Assembly (NCBI RefSeq): GCF_004342665.1
Contig: NZ_SMBY01000010.1
Span: 45,712-109,711, forward strand
Source: Samsonia erythrinae
Lineage (GTDB): Bacteria > Pseudomonadota > Gammaproteobacteria > Enterobacterales > Enterobacteriaceae
Length of the DNA: 64,000 bases
Reading direction: 5' to 3'
Both the position numbers and the translations under genes were made by a program. The notes beneath the pieces were generated by a model. The model ran no database searches and had not been told where the DNA came from. It saw nothing but the letters and a program-made list of their open reading frames with translations. Shown here piece by piece: positions 1-9,404 of this stretch. Every line of letters begins with the position of its first letter. The first letter of the stretch is position 1.

Positions 1-941
1 GCACTCTGCTGTACGGCAACGGTGATTTGTTCAATGGCCGCGGCGGTTTGTTGCAGATTGGCTGTCGTTTCTTCCGTCCGGGTATTCAGATCGACATTGT
101 TTTCCGCCAGTTTATTGCTGACAGTGGTAATCCCCCGTACCTGTGTGCCGACGTCATCGACAAGCGAGTGCAGGTTCAACCCAAACTGGTTAATCGCGCG
201 TAACAGCAGGCCGATTTCATCAACCCGATTCAGGTGAATATGTTTTACTTTGCGGCCTGATACCACATGCTGGGCCTGCTTTAGTATCACTCTCAACGGC
301 TGGGAGATGTGTTTTTGCAAAAACACATCCGTGCCGACGAGCAGCAGCAGCGTCAGTACCAATAGCCACAGTGGATTCATACCGCTGAAAGCGAGCAGGC
401 AGGGGATGAGCCCCGCAGCAACTAACGCCGCGCGTAAGCGCCAGCGAACGGACAATTTTTGCAACAGCGATAGCGGGGAAAAGAGCCCGGTGCGAACCAC
501 CAACCCTTTGTAGAATCTGCGCTTTCCCGCCTGTTTTTTCTTCACGGCATCATACAGCAGCTCGGCGGATTTGATTTCTTCGGCGCTGGGGGTATTGCGC
601 ACTGAGATGTAGCCGGTGAGTTGGTCATGATGGTAAACCGGCGTCACATTGGCGCGAACCCAATAGTGGTCGCCGTTGTTGCGACGATTTTTTACCAGTC
701 CGGTCCAGCTGTCGCCGTGTTGCAGCGTAAACCACATATCGGCAAAGGCTTCTGCGGGCATATCAGGATGGCGCACGATATTGTGCGGCTGATTGATGAG
801 TTGTTCTTCGGAAAAACCGCTGACTCTGATGAATGCCGAGTTAGCATACGTGATATGGCTATGAATATTTGTCGTGGACATCAATATGGTGTCCATGTCT
901 AACAGATATTCCTGCTGTGTGACAGGCGTGTTTAATCTCAT
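1..941 (-). CDS. PAS-containing methyl-accepting chemotaxis protein, Aer-like (3' end outside window)
   Basis: Reading the minus strand from the ATG at 941 gives an open frame that leaves the window without a stop (313 codons seen). The first ~125 residues form a PAS domain of the Aer type (NIVRHPDMP, WTGLVKNRRNNGDHYWVRANVTP split across the fold). A hydrophobic stretch around residues 160-200 follows, then a HAMP-like linker and the start of an MCP signalling helix (LQQTAAAIEQITVAVQQS). Family knowledge: Aer-type receptors bind FAD in the PAS domain, sense redox or energy state, and signal through CheW/CheA. The class is clear; FAD binding and the true ligand are inferred. The kinase-control tip lies outside the window. 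Confidence 0.9.
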   Translation of the reverse strand, partial: MRLNTPVTQQEYLLDMDTILMSTTNIHSHITYANSAFIRVSGFSEEQLINQPHNIVRHPDMPAEAFADMWFTLQHGDSWTGLVKNRRNNGDHYWVRANVTPVYHHDQLTGYISVRNTPSAEEIKSAELLYDAVKKKQAGKRRFYKGLVVRTGLFSPLSLLQKLSVRWRLRAALVAAGLIPCLLAFSGMNPLWLLVLTLLLLVGTDVFLQKHISQPLRVILKQAQHVVSGRKVKHIHLNRVDEIGLLLRAINQFGLNLHSLVDDVGTQVRGITTVSNKLAENNVDLNTRTEETTANLQQTAAAIEQITVAVQQS

Positions 942-1620
942 TAGAAACCCCGGCGTGCTTAATCCCGCTCAGCGTTCAGGTTTGGTCAGACGTGCGGTTC
1001 TTTTGGCTTCAGCCGCGTTGGTGATATCAGCGTCTGAAGCACAGCCGAGCCGCCGTATGGCTATCGCTGTGAAATCTGTCAGGGATATAGGCTATGTATA
1101 TATTCAAATTATTCAAATAAGTATGCTGAAATTTTTTGAGTATCTAACGTGCTCATATAAAAAACCGATGCCAGACATTATTTATAATAAACAGGCTATC
1201 GCCCGATATTGCACGTACGGATGTTTTTATAGGCGTGTTTTGTCATAAATCGGTATTAATGTCAGCGCGCTTTTCAGCGCGTGCCAATTTATGATGAGGA
1301 CGATTACCCTGTCAATTGATTCATTTTGTTTGCAATAAATAATTAAGGGAAAAGGATTGGAAATAGCTGGCGGGATGACGATGAATGGTTTGAAAAGTCG
1401 ATGCCGGATGAGGGTTAATTGATGATGGAATAACTTGTTTGTTAATTTATTTTTTATTTTTTGTTTTCTCTGGTGGAATTGGATGTTGCTGTAATGATGT
1501 CCGCTGTTTTATTTTGACCTGTTTTTGTTTTTTTAAACGGCGTAATTTATTCCAGATCAAATATATCGTCCTGCGTTATCCGCAGGTCGGATCGATTATC
1601 CGGCCTGCGGGGAAAAATCA
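942..1620. other. Intergenic region between chemoreceptor and garD
   Basis: No convincing gene. The part near 1430-1560 is AT-rich. Inverted repeat GCTTCAG (1006-1012)/CTGAAGC (1034-1040) lies upstream of the chemoreceptor and may be structural or regulatory. Short plus-strand open frames here have no ribosome site and no recognisable protein. I found no clear flagellar sigma-28 promoter for the chemoreceptor. Confidence 0.6.
1580..1610. terminator. Strong hairpin just after garD stop
   Basis: Arms 1580-1592 (CCGCAGGTCGGAT) and 1598-1610 pair over 13 positions with one G-U, with a 5-base loop. It begins 11 bases downstream of the garD stop codon on the minus strand. There is no good T-run after it in that direction, so it could protect the 3' end or act as a weak terminator. 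Confidence 0.5.
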
Positions 1621-3195
1621 TCAGGTGACCGGCGCCGGGTTGAAGACCGCCAATGCGTTATGCAGCCCCCATTGATCGGACCAGGTTTTTTTCTTGCCGC
1701 TGGCGATATCCAGAATGAAGTGGAAAAGCTGCCAGCCCACCTCTTCGATCGTGGCCTCTCCGGTGGCGATGGTGCCGGCGTCGATATCCATCAGGTCATG
1801 CCAGCGGTTTGCCAGCGCGGTGCGAGTCGCCATTTTAATCACCGGTACGGCCAGTAGGCCATAAGGCGTGCCGCGACCGGTGGTGAAAACCTGCACGGTG
1901 ATGCCAGAGGCAAGCTGCTGAGTGCCGCACACAAAGTCGCTGGCCGGCGTCGCGGCATAAATGAGCCCGCGTTTGGTGGGGCGCTGACCGGGGGACAGCA
2001 CTTCGACAATCGCGCTGGTGCCGGATTTAGCGATAGAGCCGAGCGCCTTTTCCACCACATTCGCCAGACCGCCTTTTTTATTGCCCGGCGAGGGGTTGGC
2101 GCTGCGGTCGGTCTGGCCGCTGTCGAGATAGTTATCATACCAGGCCATCTCTTCCAGCAGACGTTTACCGACGTCTTCATTCACCGCACGCGGCGTTAAC
2201 AGATGAATAGCGTCGCGCACTTCAGTAACTTCGGAAAACATGACGGTCGCGCCGCAGCGCACCAGCAGGTCGGACGTAAAGCCAACGGCGGGGTTGGCGG
2301 TGACGCCGGAAAACGCATCGCTGCCGCCGCACTGCATTCCCACAACCAGCTCGGATGCCGGGCAGGTCACGCGCTGGCGTTGATTCAGTCGTTGCAGGTG
2401 TTTGTCCGCCATGGTGAGAATGTCATCCACCATCGAGCGGAAGCCGACGTGGTGTTCATCCTGCAAGCGCACAATACTGGTGTCATCCAGCGAAATCGCC
2501 TGTACGTCCGGCGTGCCTTCCAGCAGGCGCTCCGGTTGTAATTTTTCACATCCCAGGCCCACCACCAGTATTTCACCGCCGAAATTCGGGTTCAGCGTCA
2601 GGTTATGAAGGGTACGGATGGGGACAATCGCCGCCGGAGCATTAATTGCGACGCCGCAGCCGTAGAGGTGATTGAGTGCGACGACGCCGTCTACGTTCGG
2701 GTAATTGGGCAATAAATCCCGCTCTATGATTTTGACGACATAATCCACCACGCCGGCGACACAGTGTACGCTGGTGCTAATACCCAACAGATTCTTGGTG
2801 CCGACGCTGCCGTCGGCGTTACGGTAGCCTTCGAAAGTATAGCCTTCCAACGGCGGAAGAGGAGGCGGAACCCTGGTGGCGAGCGGCAGCGTTTCCAGCG
2901 CGGGCGCCTGAGGCAGTTCGACCAGCGATTCGTCAATCCAGCTCCCTTTGGCAATATCGCGCAGCGCATAGCCAATAATTTCGCCGTAGCGAATAATGGC
3001 GCCGGATTTGGCAATATCAACCAGGGCCACTTTATGTCCCTGCGGCACATGCTCAATTAATTCCAGGCCATCATTAAAACGGGTTCCGGCACGTAAGCCA
3101 TTATTATTAACAACAATGGCGACATTATCGGATTCGTGAACCTTAATATAAAGCGGCTGTTCTTGTGCAGCATTAATTTCTGATTTATCTGACAT
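1621..3195 (-). CDS. garD: Galactarate dehydratase (EC 4.2.1.42)
   Basis: The 524-residue protein dehydrates galactarate (mucate) to 5-keto-4-deoxy-D-glucarate in the cytoplasm. It is nearly collinear with E. coli GarD (523 aa), from the N-terminal substrate-binding SAF-like part ([14 protein letters not shown]) to the C-terminal end ([15 protein letters not shown]). Conserved blocks include [23 protein letters not shown], shown here as two parts, CGVAINAPA and [18 protein letters not shown]. The ATG at 3195 was chosen because upstream in-frame codons have no family similarity and this start gives the usual length; AAAGG precedes it. It is divergent from gudP across a 542-bp regulatory gap, so the diacid pathway is transcribed in both directions. 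Confidence 0.97.
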   Translation of the reverse strand: MSDKSEINAAQEQPLYIKVHESDNVAIVVNNNGLRAGTRFNDGLELIEHVPQGHKVALVDIAKSGAIIRYGEIIGYALRDIAKGSWIDESLVELPQAPALETLPLATRVPPPLPPLEGYTFEGYRNADGSVGTKNLLGISTSVHCVAGVVDYVVKIIERDLLPNYPNVDGVVALNHLYGCGVAINAPAAIVPIRTLHNLTLNPNFGGEILVVGLGCEKLQPERLLEGTPDVQAISLDDTSIVRLQDEHHVGFRSMVDDILTMADKHLQRLNQRQRVTCPASELVVGMQCGGSDAFSGVTANPAVGFTSDLLVRCGATVMFSEVTEVRDAIHLLTPRAVNEDVGKRLLEEMAWYDNYLDSGQTDRSANPSPGNKKGGLANVVEKALGSIAKSGTSAIVEVLSPGQRPTKRGLIYAATPASDFVCGTQQLASGITVQVFTTGRGTPYGLLAVPVIKMATRTALANRWHDLMDIDAGTIATGEATIEEVGWQLFHFILDIASGKKKTWSDQWGLHNALAVFNPAPVT

Positions 3196-3362
3196 AGTGA
3201 AAGCCTTTATTATTTGTTTGTCAGTCGTGCAGTGCGGACACTGGCACATGATTAACTTCATTGCTCATTAAATCAGTATACGTGGGCTTTACGGCGCATA
3301 CATTATGCAACTGACCTAAGCCGGCTTTTTTTATTCGTTCCTTATAGGGCGAAATAACAATT

Positions 3363-3384
3363 TCAGGTGAGTTTGATCACATTC
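3363..3384. promoter_or_regulatory. Candidate CRP (cAMP receptor protein) site
   Basis: The core GTGA (3367-3370), six bases, TCAC (3377-3380) matches the CRP consensus TGTGA-N6-TCACA at its most conserved positions, with A at 3381. Location between garD and gudP fits catabolite control of diacid use. Seen by motif only. Confidence 0.6.
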
Positions 3385-3453
3385 CATACCATCGCTGTTT
3401 CACTGCCTGAAATAGCAATAATATTTCCCGATGAAAAAAGAGAATAGCGGTGT

Positions 3454-3476
3454 TTTTCGTGAAACACCTCGCATTG
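3454..3476. repeat. 23-bp element, copy 1 (upstream of gudP)
   Basis: The element starts TTTTCGTGAAA and ends GCATTG. A second copy at 5325-5347 upstream of gudX differs at two positions. It is probably a shared promoter element or operator of the gud/gar regulon. Confidence 0.6.
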
Positions 3477-3737
3477 AATAGGGCAAGTGCACCAACATAT
3501 CAAAAAGGATATTTTTAATGTTGTGCTTTTCTCTAGTGAGCAGCCAGTAGGTAAAAATTATAATGGCCCTGCGAGTTGAAGATGTCAGCTAATTACTCTG
3601 AAGCCAGATAGCCTGGCTATTCGCAAAAAATAAAATGGCAATTTTAACCATCCATTGAGTCTTCATTCTGATAACCCTACATCGTTATCTGTTATCCGGA
3701 ATGAATGAACGAACCGCGATTGAAGCAGGAGTTCATC

Positions 3738-5090
3738 ATGAATACAGTAAGCTCAGCAGCTGGCGCGATACAAAAGAGAACAAACGCCCGCTACTGGATT
3801 GTCGTGATGTTGTTTATTGTCACATCATTTAACTATGGCGATCGCGCCACGTTGTCCATCGCTGGCTCCGCAATGTCAAAAGAGATTGGGCTGGATGCCG
3901 TAGGGATGGGTTATATCTTCTCTGCTTTTTCCTGGGCCTACGTTATTGGACAGATCCCGGGTGGGTGGCTGCTCGATCGCTTCGGTTCCAAACGAGTTTA
4001 TTTCTGGAGTATCTTTACTTGGTCGATGTTTACCCTGTTGCAGGGTTTCGTCGATCTCTTCCCTACCACGGCGTCTATCGTCATCGCGTTGTTCTTCCTG
4101 CGTTTTATGGTCGGGCTGTGTGAGTCTCCCTCCTTCCCGGGAAATAGCCGGATTGTGGCCGCCTGGTTCCCGGCACAGGAGCGCGGGACGGCGGTCGCTA
4201 TTTTTAACTCCGCGCAATATTTTGCCACGGTCATCTTCGCACCGATTATGGGCTGGCTGACCCACGCCGTGGGGTGGGCGCATGTGTTCTGGTTCATGGG
4301 CGGGCTGGGGCTCATCATCAGCTTTGTCTGGCTGAAAGTGATCCACGATCCCAAAGATCATCCGGGCGTGAATCAGGCCGAGCTGGATTATATTGAAGCC
4401 GGCGGCGCGTTGGTCAATATGGATGTCAAAGGGGCGAAAAAAGCCGCCGTAAAAGGGGAGAAATGGCATCAGGTCAAACAGTTGCTCACTTCGCGCATGA
4501 TGATGGGCATCTATATCGGACAGTATTGTATTAACGCGTTGACCTACTTCTTCATTACCTGGTTCCCTCTGTATTTGGTGCAGGCGCGTGGCATGTCGAT
4601 TCTCAAAGCCGGGTTTGTGGCTTCCGTCCCGGCGATCTGCGGGTTTATTGGCGGCGTGCTGGGCGGGGTTATTTCCGATTATCTGATGCGGCGCACAAAT
4701 TCGCTGACGTTCGCCCGTAAAACACCCATCGTGCTGGGGATGCTGCTTTCGATGTCGATGGTGGTCTGTAACTATGTCGAAACCGAGTGGGTGGTTATTG
4801 CGGTCATGGCGCTGGCATTCTTCGGTAAAGGCATCGGGGCGCTGGGCTGGGCGGTGATGGCGGATACGGCGCCGAAAGAGATCAGTGGCTTAAGCGGAGG
4901 GTTATTTAACACCTTTGGTAATGCATCCGGCATTGTGACGCCGATTGCGATTGGTTACATCATCGGTATGACGGGGTCGTTCAGCGGCGGTCTGGTCTAC
5001 GTCGGTATTCATGCCGCGGTGGCGATTATCAGCTACCTGTTCATCGTGCAAGACATTAAGCGCATCGAATTAAAACCGTTCGTTAAATAA
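3738..5090 (+). CDS. gudP: D-glucarate/galactarate permease (MFS, anion:cation symporter family)
   Basis: This 450-residue, 12-helix inner-membrane transporter matches E. coli GudP closely in length and sequence (RTNARYWIVVMLFIVTSFNYGDR, given in part; GQIPGGWLLDRFGSKRVYF; PSFPGNSRIVAAWFP). It belongs to the phthalate-permease branch of the major facilitator superfamily and imports glucarate/galactarate with protons. The ATG at 3738 is chosen over one at 3705 because CAGGAG lies just upstream and the family N-terminus begins here. It heads the run to gudX, though 650 bp with their own repeated element separate them. Confidence 0.96.
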   Translation: MNTVSSAAGAIQKRTNARYWIVVMLFIVTSFNYGDRATLSIAGSAMSKEIGLDAVGMGYIFSAFSWAYVIGQIPGGWLLDRFGSKRVYFWSIFTWSMFTLLQGFVDLFPTTASIVIALFFLRFMVGLCESPSFPGNSRIVAAWFPAQERGTAVAIFNSAQYFATVIFAPIMGWLTHAVGWAHVFWFMGGLGLIISFVWLKVIHDPKDHPGVNQAELDYIEAGGALVNMDVKGAKKAAVKGEKWHQVKQLLTSRMMMGIYIGQYCINALTYFFITWFPLYLVQARGMSILKAGFVASVPAICGFIGGVLGGVISDYLMRRTNSLTFARKTPIVLGMLLSMSMVVCNYVETEWVVIAVMALAFFGKGIGALGWAVMADTAPKEISGLSGGLFNTFGNASGIVTPIAIGYIIGMTGSFSGGLVYVGIHAAVAIISYLFIVQDIKRIELKPFVK

Positions 5091-5173
5091 TGCAACAGCG
5101 CGATGCCTGTCACCGGTAAATATTGCAGCCTGCGTACATGCGGCACGATATATCACGGGGGAGGCAACTCCAT

Positions 5174-5210
5174 AAAACGCTGTGCTATCACACTGATGGC
5201 GCGGCGTTTT
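5174..5210 (+). terminator. Terminator-like hairpin after gudP
   Basis: AAAACGC (5174-5180) pairs with GCGTTTT (5204-5210), with a further partly paired inner stem. The 3' arm ends in TTTT but a long U-tract is lacking. It lies ~85 bases after the gudP stop. Confidence 0.45.
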
Positions 5211-5324
5211 GCTATTAATCTTCTACCAATTTTCTACCATTCATTCCCATAAAAACGGGAGCTCGCTATTCCCAATCGCGGGCCGCGACGATGCGTTTGT
5301 AAGACGAAAATTTACTTTTACCGG

Positions 5325-5347
5325 TTTTCGTGAAATACCTCCCATTG
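5325..5347. repeat. 23-bp element, copy 2 (upstream of gudX)
   Basis: The copy matches 3454-3476 at 21 of 23 positions in the same orientation. It lies ~390-415 bp before gudX and is followed by TGTGA (a CRP half-site) at 5350-5354. Confidence 0.6.
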
Positions 5348-5600
5348 GCCTGTGATAATGACATATTTAATCTGTATTTAGCTGGGGAATGCTGTGCTAT
5401 TGCCCAATGAGTTGTGAAATAAGAAAACTTATACTTTTTCCTGAGGTTGATAAAGCGAGATGGATTATCACACCGCTTTTTCCACCGTTTTATTCCTGTA
5501 TCGAGGAAGTAAACCTGTTTTTATTCTGGCACCCCTACAAGCACGCTTTATTTCAACGCAGAGTAAAAACAAGGTCGCGCTAATAAAGTAGGAAAACAAT

Positions 5601-5744
5601 ATGAAATCATCTACTGGTGCACCATCTGTTTTTTATTTCTCTATAACCGCATTCTTTTCATCAGCCTCAGTGCGAGCCTGCACGATGGCAAACATCGGAA
5701 CAGTCAGCGTCTTCCACTCAGTCGGTGACGGGAGCGTATCATGA
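5601..5744 (+). CDS. Possible 47-residue leader ORF coupled to gudX
   Basis: ATG at 5601 follows GTAGGAAAACAAT, a fair ribosome-binding site. The frame stops with TGA at 5742-5744, overlapping the gudX ATG at 5741 (ATGA). The product would have a hydrophobic middle ([14 protein letters not shown]). I recognise no family. It may be a translational coupler or small membrane peptide, or chance. Confidence 0.3.
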   Translation: MKSSTGAPSVFYFSITAFFSSASVRACTMANIGTVSVFHSVGDGSVS

Positions 5745-7078
5745 GAAACTTGTCGGCAACGCCTGTGATTACCGATATGCAAGTCATCCCCGTCGCGGGT
5801 TATGACAGTATGTTGCTGAACATCGGTGGCGCGCACGGCGCTTATTTTACGCGCAATCTCGTCATCCTGACCGACAGCGCCGGGCATACCGGTGTCGGTG
5901 AAGCGCCCGGCGGCGAGGTCATTTATAACACGCTACTTGAGGCGATTCCTCGTGTGAAGGGGGAAGAAATCGCCCGCATGAACCGTCTGGTCCATGACAT
6001 CCATGTCGGCAACCAGTCTTCTGATTTTGACTCCTTCGGCAAAGGGGCCTGGACGTTTGAACTCCGGGTTAACGCCGTCGCCGCGCTGGAAGCGGCGCTG
6101 CTCGACCTGATGGGGCAGTTCATGGGCGTGCCGGTTGCCGAACTGCTGGGGCCGGGTAAACAGCGTGACGAAGTGACGGTACTGGGTTACCTGTTCTACA
6201 TCGGCGACCGTACCAGGACGGATCTGCCTTATCTGCCGGGTGAAAAAGGTCAACACGAGTGGTATCACCTGCGTCACCAGCAGGCGATGGACAGCGAGGC
6301 GATTGTGCGTCTGGCTGAAGCCACGACGGACCGCTACGGTTTTAAAGATTTCAAACTCAAAGGTGGCGTACTGCCGGGTGAACAGGAGATCGATACCGTG
6401 AAGGCGCTGAAGAAACGCTTCCCGGATGCCCGCATTACGGTCGATCCCAATGGCGCCTGGCTGCTGGATGAAGCCATCGATTTGTGCAAAGACATGAAGG
6501 GCATTCTGACCTATGCGGAAGATCCTTGCGGTGCCGAACAAGGGTTCTCAGGTCGTGAAGTGATGGCGGAGTTCCGCCGCGCCACCGGGCTGCCGGTCGC
6601 GACCAATATGATCGCCACTAACTGGCGTGAAATGAACCATGCCGTAATGTTGCAGGCGGTCGATATCCCGCTGGCCGACCCGCATTTCTGGACGATGCAC
6701 GGCGCAGTGCGCGTTGCCCAGATGTGTGATGAGTGGGGGCTGACGTGGGGTTGTCATTCAAATAACCACTTTGATGTTTCTCTGGCGATGTTTACGCACG
6801 TGGGCGCGGCGGCGCCGGGTAACCCGACGGCGATTGATACGCACTGGATCTGGCAGGAAGGTCAGCATCTGACTAAAGAACCGCTGCAAATCGTCAACGG
6901 CAAAATCAAAGTGCCGGAGCGGCCAGGTCTGGGGATTGAGTTGGATATGGAACAGGTCATGAAAGCCCATGAGCTGCATAAGACATTACCGAGCGGCGCA
7001 CGTAATGATGCCGCCGCCATGCAGTACCTGATCCCCGGCTGGACATTTGATCGCAAGCGCCCGGTTTTTGGCCGCTAA
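5741..7078 (+). CDS. gudX: Glucarate dehydratase-related protein
   Basis: The 445-residue enolase-superfamily protein belongs to the mandelate-racemase/glucarate-dehydratase subgroup. It resembles E. coli GudX throughout ([38 protein letters not shown], split here) and keeps the KxK motif (DFKLKGG), metal ligands near DPNGAW and AEDPCG, and the His/Asp dyad region ([10 protein letters not shown]). GudX in E. coli is reported to have weak or unclear dehydratase activity beside GudD. GGGAG precedes the ATG. It is followed 54 bp later by its paralogue gudD, so the pair arose from an old duplication shared with enterics. Confidence 0.94.
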   Translation: MRNLSATPVITDMQVIPVAGYDSMLLNIGGAHGAYFTRNLVILTDSAGHTGVGEAPGGEVIYNTLLEAIPRVKGEEIARMNRLVHDIHVGNQSSDFDSFGKGAWTFELRVNAVAALEAALLDLMGQFMGVPVAELLGPGKQRDEVTVLGYLFYIGDRTRTDLPYLPGEKGQHEWYHLRHQQAMDSEAIVRLAEATTDRYGFKDFKLKGGVLPGEQEIDTVKALKKRFPDARITVDPNGAWLLDEAIDLCKDMKGILTYAEDPCGAEQGFSGREVMAEFRRATGLPVATNMIATNWREMNHAVMLQAVDIPLADPHFWTMHGAVRVAQMCDEWGLTWGCHSNNHFDVSLAMFTHVGAAAPGNPTAIDTHWIWQEGQHLTKEPLQIVNGKIKVPERPGLGIELDMEQVMKAHELHKTLPSGARNDAAAMQYLIPGWTFDRKRPVFGR

Positions 7079-7079
7079 C

Positions 7080-7113
7080 CCGACATAAACAATTTGTTCC
7101 GACATAAACAATT
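7080..7113 (+). repeat. 15-bp direct repeat between gudX and gudD
   Basis: CCGACATAAACAATT occurs exactly at 7080-7094 and 7099-7113, a 19-bp period. It fills most of the 54-bp gudX-gudD spacer, directly before the gudD ribosome site. Confidence 0.8.
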
Positions 7114-7132
7114 AGAGAGACAGGACAAGAAA

Positions 7133-8473
7133 ATGACATTGCAACGTTCAACGCCGGTGATTACCCATATGCAGGTGATCCCGGTTGCAGGTCACGACAG
7201 TATGCTGCTCAACCTGAGCGGCGCACATGCGCCCTATTTCACTCGCAACATCGTGATTCTGAAAGATAACGCCGGTAACACTGGCGTGGGTGAGGTGCCC
7301 GGCGGCGAGAAAATTTGCCAGACGCTGGAAGAGGCCTCGGCGTTGGTCATCGGTAAAACGCTGGGCGAGTACAAAAACGTCATGACGGCCGTGCGTGCAC
7401 AGTTCGCCGAGCGTGACGCTGGCGGCCGCGGTTTACAGACCTTCGATTTGCGTACCACCATTCATGTCGTGACGGCGATTGAAGCCGCGATGCTCGACCT
7501 GCTGGGGCAGTTCCTCAATGTCAGCGTGGCTTCGCTGTTGGGAGACGGCCAGCAGCGTGATGCGGTGGAGATGCTGGGTTACCTGTTCTACATCGGCGAT
7601 CGCAATAAAACCGATCTGCCTTACCAGAGCCAGAGTAACGAGAAATGCGACTGGTATCGCCTGCGTCATGAAGAGGCCCTGACCCCGGAAGCCATCGTGC
7701 GTCTGGCGGAAGCGGCGTATGAGAAATACGGTTTCAATGACTTCAAACTGAAGGGCGGCGTTCTGGCCGGTAGCGAAGAGGCGGAAGCGGTAACGGCGCT
7801 GGCGAAGCGCTTCCCGCAGGCGCGTATCACGCTGGATCCAAACGGAGCCTGGTCGCTGGATGAGGCAATACGCTTGGGTAAACAGTTGCGCGGCGTGTTG
7901 GCCTACGCGGAAGACCCCTGCGGCGCGGAGCAAGGTTTCTCTGGTCGTGAGGTGATGGCGGAGTTCCGTCGTGCGACGGGGCTGCCTACGGCGACCAACA
8001 TGATCGCCACCGACTGGCGACAGATGGGTCACACCTTTTCTCTGCAATCGGTCGATATCCCGCTGGCCGACCCGCATTTCTGGACGATGCAAGGCTCCGT
8101 CCGTGTCGCACAGATGTGCCACGAGTGGGGCTTGACCTGGGGTTCTCACTCCAATAACCACTTTGATATCTCACTGGCCATGTTTACTCAGGTCGCGGCG
8201 GCGGCGCCGGGCAAGATCACGGCGATCGATACGCACTGGATCTGGCAGGAAGGCAACCAACGTCTGACAAAAGAACCGTTGCAGATTGTCGGCGGTATGG
8301 TGGCGGTGCCGAAAAAACCGGGGCTCGGTATCGAACTGGACATGGATCAGGTAATGAAAGCGAATGAACTGTATAAAAACATGGGATTAGGCGCGCGTAA
8401 CGATGCGGTAGGCATGCAGTACCTTATTCCTGAGTGGACGTTTGATAACAAGCGTCCGTGTCTGGTGCGCTAA
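7133..8473 (+). CDS. gudD: D-glucarate dehydratase (EC 4.2.1.40)
   Basis: The 446-residue enzyme converts D-glucarate (and L-idarate) to 5-keto-4-deoxyglucarate. It equals E. coli GudD in length and is similar end to end. The catalytic features of the family are present: KxK near residues 205-207 (NDFKLKGG), metal ligands in LDPNGAW and [10 protein letters not shown], and the His-Asp dyad around [10 protein letters not shown] and AIDTHW. ATG 7133 is preferred to the ATG at 7094 because that upstream part lies in the direct repeat and lacks family similarity. The product joins the GarD product and passes to GarL. Confidence 0.97.
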   Translation: MTLQRSTPVITHMQVIPVAGHDSMLLNLSGAHAPYFTRNIVILKDNAGNTGVGEVPGGEKICQTLEEASALVIGKTLGEYKNVMTAVRAQFAERDAGGRGLQTFDLRTTIHVVTAIEAAMLDLLGQFLNVSVASLLGDGQQRDAVEMLGYLFYIGDRNKTDLPYQSQSNEKCDWYRLRHEEALTPEAIVRLAEAAYEKYGFNDFKLKGGVLAGSEEAEAVTALAKRFPQARITLDPNGAWSLDEAIRLGKQLRGVLAYAEDPCGAEQGFSGREVMAEFRRATGLPTATNMIATDWRQMGHTFSLQSVDIPLADPHFWTMQGSVRVAQMCHEWGLTWGSHSNNHFDISLAMFTQVAAAAPGKITAIDTHWIWQEGNQRLTKEPLQIVGGMVAVPKKPGLGIELDMDQVMKANELYKNMGLGARNDAVGMQYLIPEWTFDNKRPCLVR

Positions 8474-8544
8474 CGTGCTGATTTTCCGCTTTTAGGGTGC
8501 GGCCTCGATGGACGACGCCGCGCCGGAATGACCGAGGATAAAAA

Positions 8545-9315
8545 ATGAAGACTCCGCTGTTACCTAACCGTTTTCGCCAAGATTTGCAGCAGGGGAAGAC
8601 GTTGATTGGTTGTTGGTGTGCGCTGGGCAACCCGATTTCAACTGAAGTACTTGGACTGGCAGGATTCGACTGGCTGGTGCTGGACGGCGAGCATGCGCCT
8701 AACGATATCCTGACGTTCATTCCCCAACTGATGGCGCTGAAAGGCAGCGACAGTGCGCCCGTCGTGCGCCCGCCGTGCAATGAACCGATCATTATCAAGC
8801 GGTTGCTGGATATTGGGTTCAATAACTTCCTGATCCCCTTTGTGGAAACGGCGGAAGAGGCCGCGCGCGCCGTGGCCTCTACCCGCTATCCGCCGGCAGG
8901 GATCCGCGGCGTCTCCGTGGCGCATCGCAGCAACGGTTATGGCACCGAGCCGGACTATTTCGCCAGAATTAATGACTGCATTACCGTGGTGGTGCAAATC
9001 GAAAGCCAGGAAGGGCTTGATAATCTGGATGCCATTATCGCGGTTGACGGGGTTGATGGCGTATTCGTCGGCCCGAGCGATCTGTCCGCGGCGCTGGGGT
9101 ATCTCGGCCAGCCGAATCATCCCGAAGTGCAGAATGCCATCCGCCACATCTTCGACCGTGCGGCGGCGCACAACAAACCCTGCGGTATTTTGGCGCCGGT
9201 TGAAGCCGATGCGCGTCGCTATTTGTCGTGGGGCGCGACCTTTGTCGCCGTCGGCAGCGATCTGGGCGTGTTCCGTAGCGCCACGCAGGCGCTGAGCGAC
9301 AAATACAAGAAGTGA
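8545..9315 (+). CDS. garL: 5-keto-4-deoxy-D-glucarate aldolase (EC 4.1.2.20)
   Basis: The 256-residue HpcH/HpaI class II aldolase cleaves 5-keto-4-deoxyglucarate to pyruvate and tartronate semialdehyde. Family motifs are seen: [14 protein letters not shown] near the N-terminus (general base His, phosphate-site region), [12 protein letters not shown] (metal-binding Glu) and [15 protein letters not shown] (metal-binding Asp). AGGAT precedes the ATG. It follows gudD by 71 bp, consistent with one operon gudX-gudD-garL-garR. Confidence 0.96.
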   Translation: MKTPLLPNRFRQDLQQGKTLIGCWCALGNPISTEVLGLAGFDWLVLDGEHAPNDILTFIPQLMALKGSDSAPVVRPPCNEPIIIKRLLDIGFNNFLIPFVETAEEAARAVASTRYPPAGIRGVSVAHRSNGYGTEPDYFARINDCITVVVQIESQEGLDNLDAIIAVDGVDGVFVGPSDLSAALGYLGQPNHPEVQNAIRHIFDRAAAHNKPCGILAPVEADARRYLSWGATFVAVGSDLGVFRSATQALSDKYKK

Positions 9316-9404
9316 ACAGCGGTTCCGCTGCGAATCGAATCCGCTCTGCGGCGGGTTTATCGTGAATTGAAGTGATATCTACATCAGACAATGAGGTTAG
9401 GGCA

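Larger units (their letters stand above)
3196..3737. promoter_or_regulatory. Divergent garD/gudP control region
   Basis: This 542-bp gene-free stretch separates the two divergent diacid-utilisation transcripts. It contains a CRP-like site at 3363-3384 and a 23-bp element at 3454-3476 that recurs upstream of gudX; both are listed separately. No coding potential is seen. In E. coli these genes are activated by CdaR (SdaR). That a similar activator binds here is inference. Confidence 0.7.
5091..5740. other. Intergenic region between gudP and gudX
   Basis: This 650-bp gap holds a hairpin after gudP (5174-5210), a second copy of the 23-bp element (5325-5347), and a 47-codon open frame that overlaps the gudX start (5601-5744). 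It therefore looks like a second promoter region for gudX onward, not simple spacer. Confidence 0.6.

Noticed and set aside
3876..4469. 197-codon minus-strand open frame
   Set aside because: Antisense to gudP; no family resemblance.
5350..5365. Full CRP site near the second 23-bp element
   Set aside because: Only the TGTGA half matches; the second half is poor.
5389..5583. 64-codon plus-strand open frame before gudX
   Set aside because: No ribosome site, no similarity, and it overlaps the probable promoter region.
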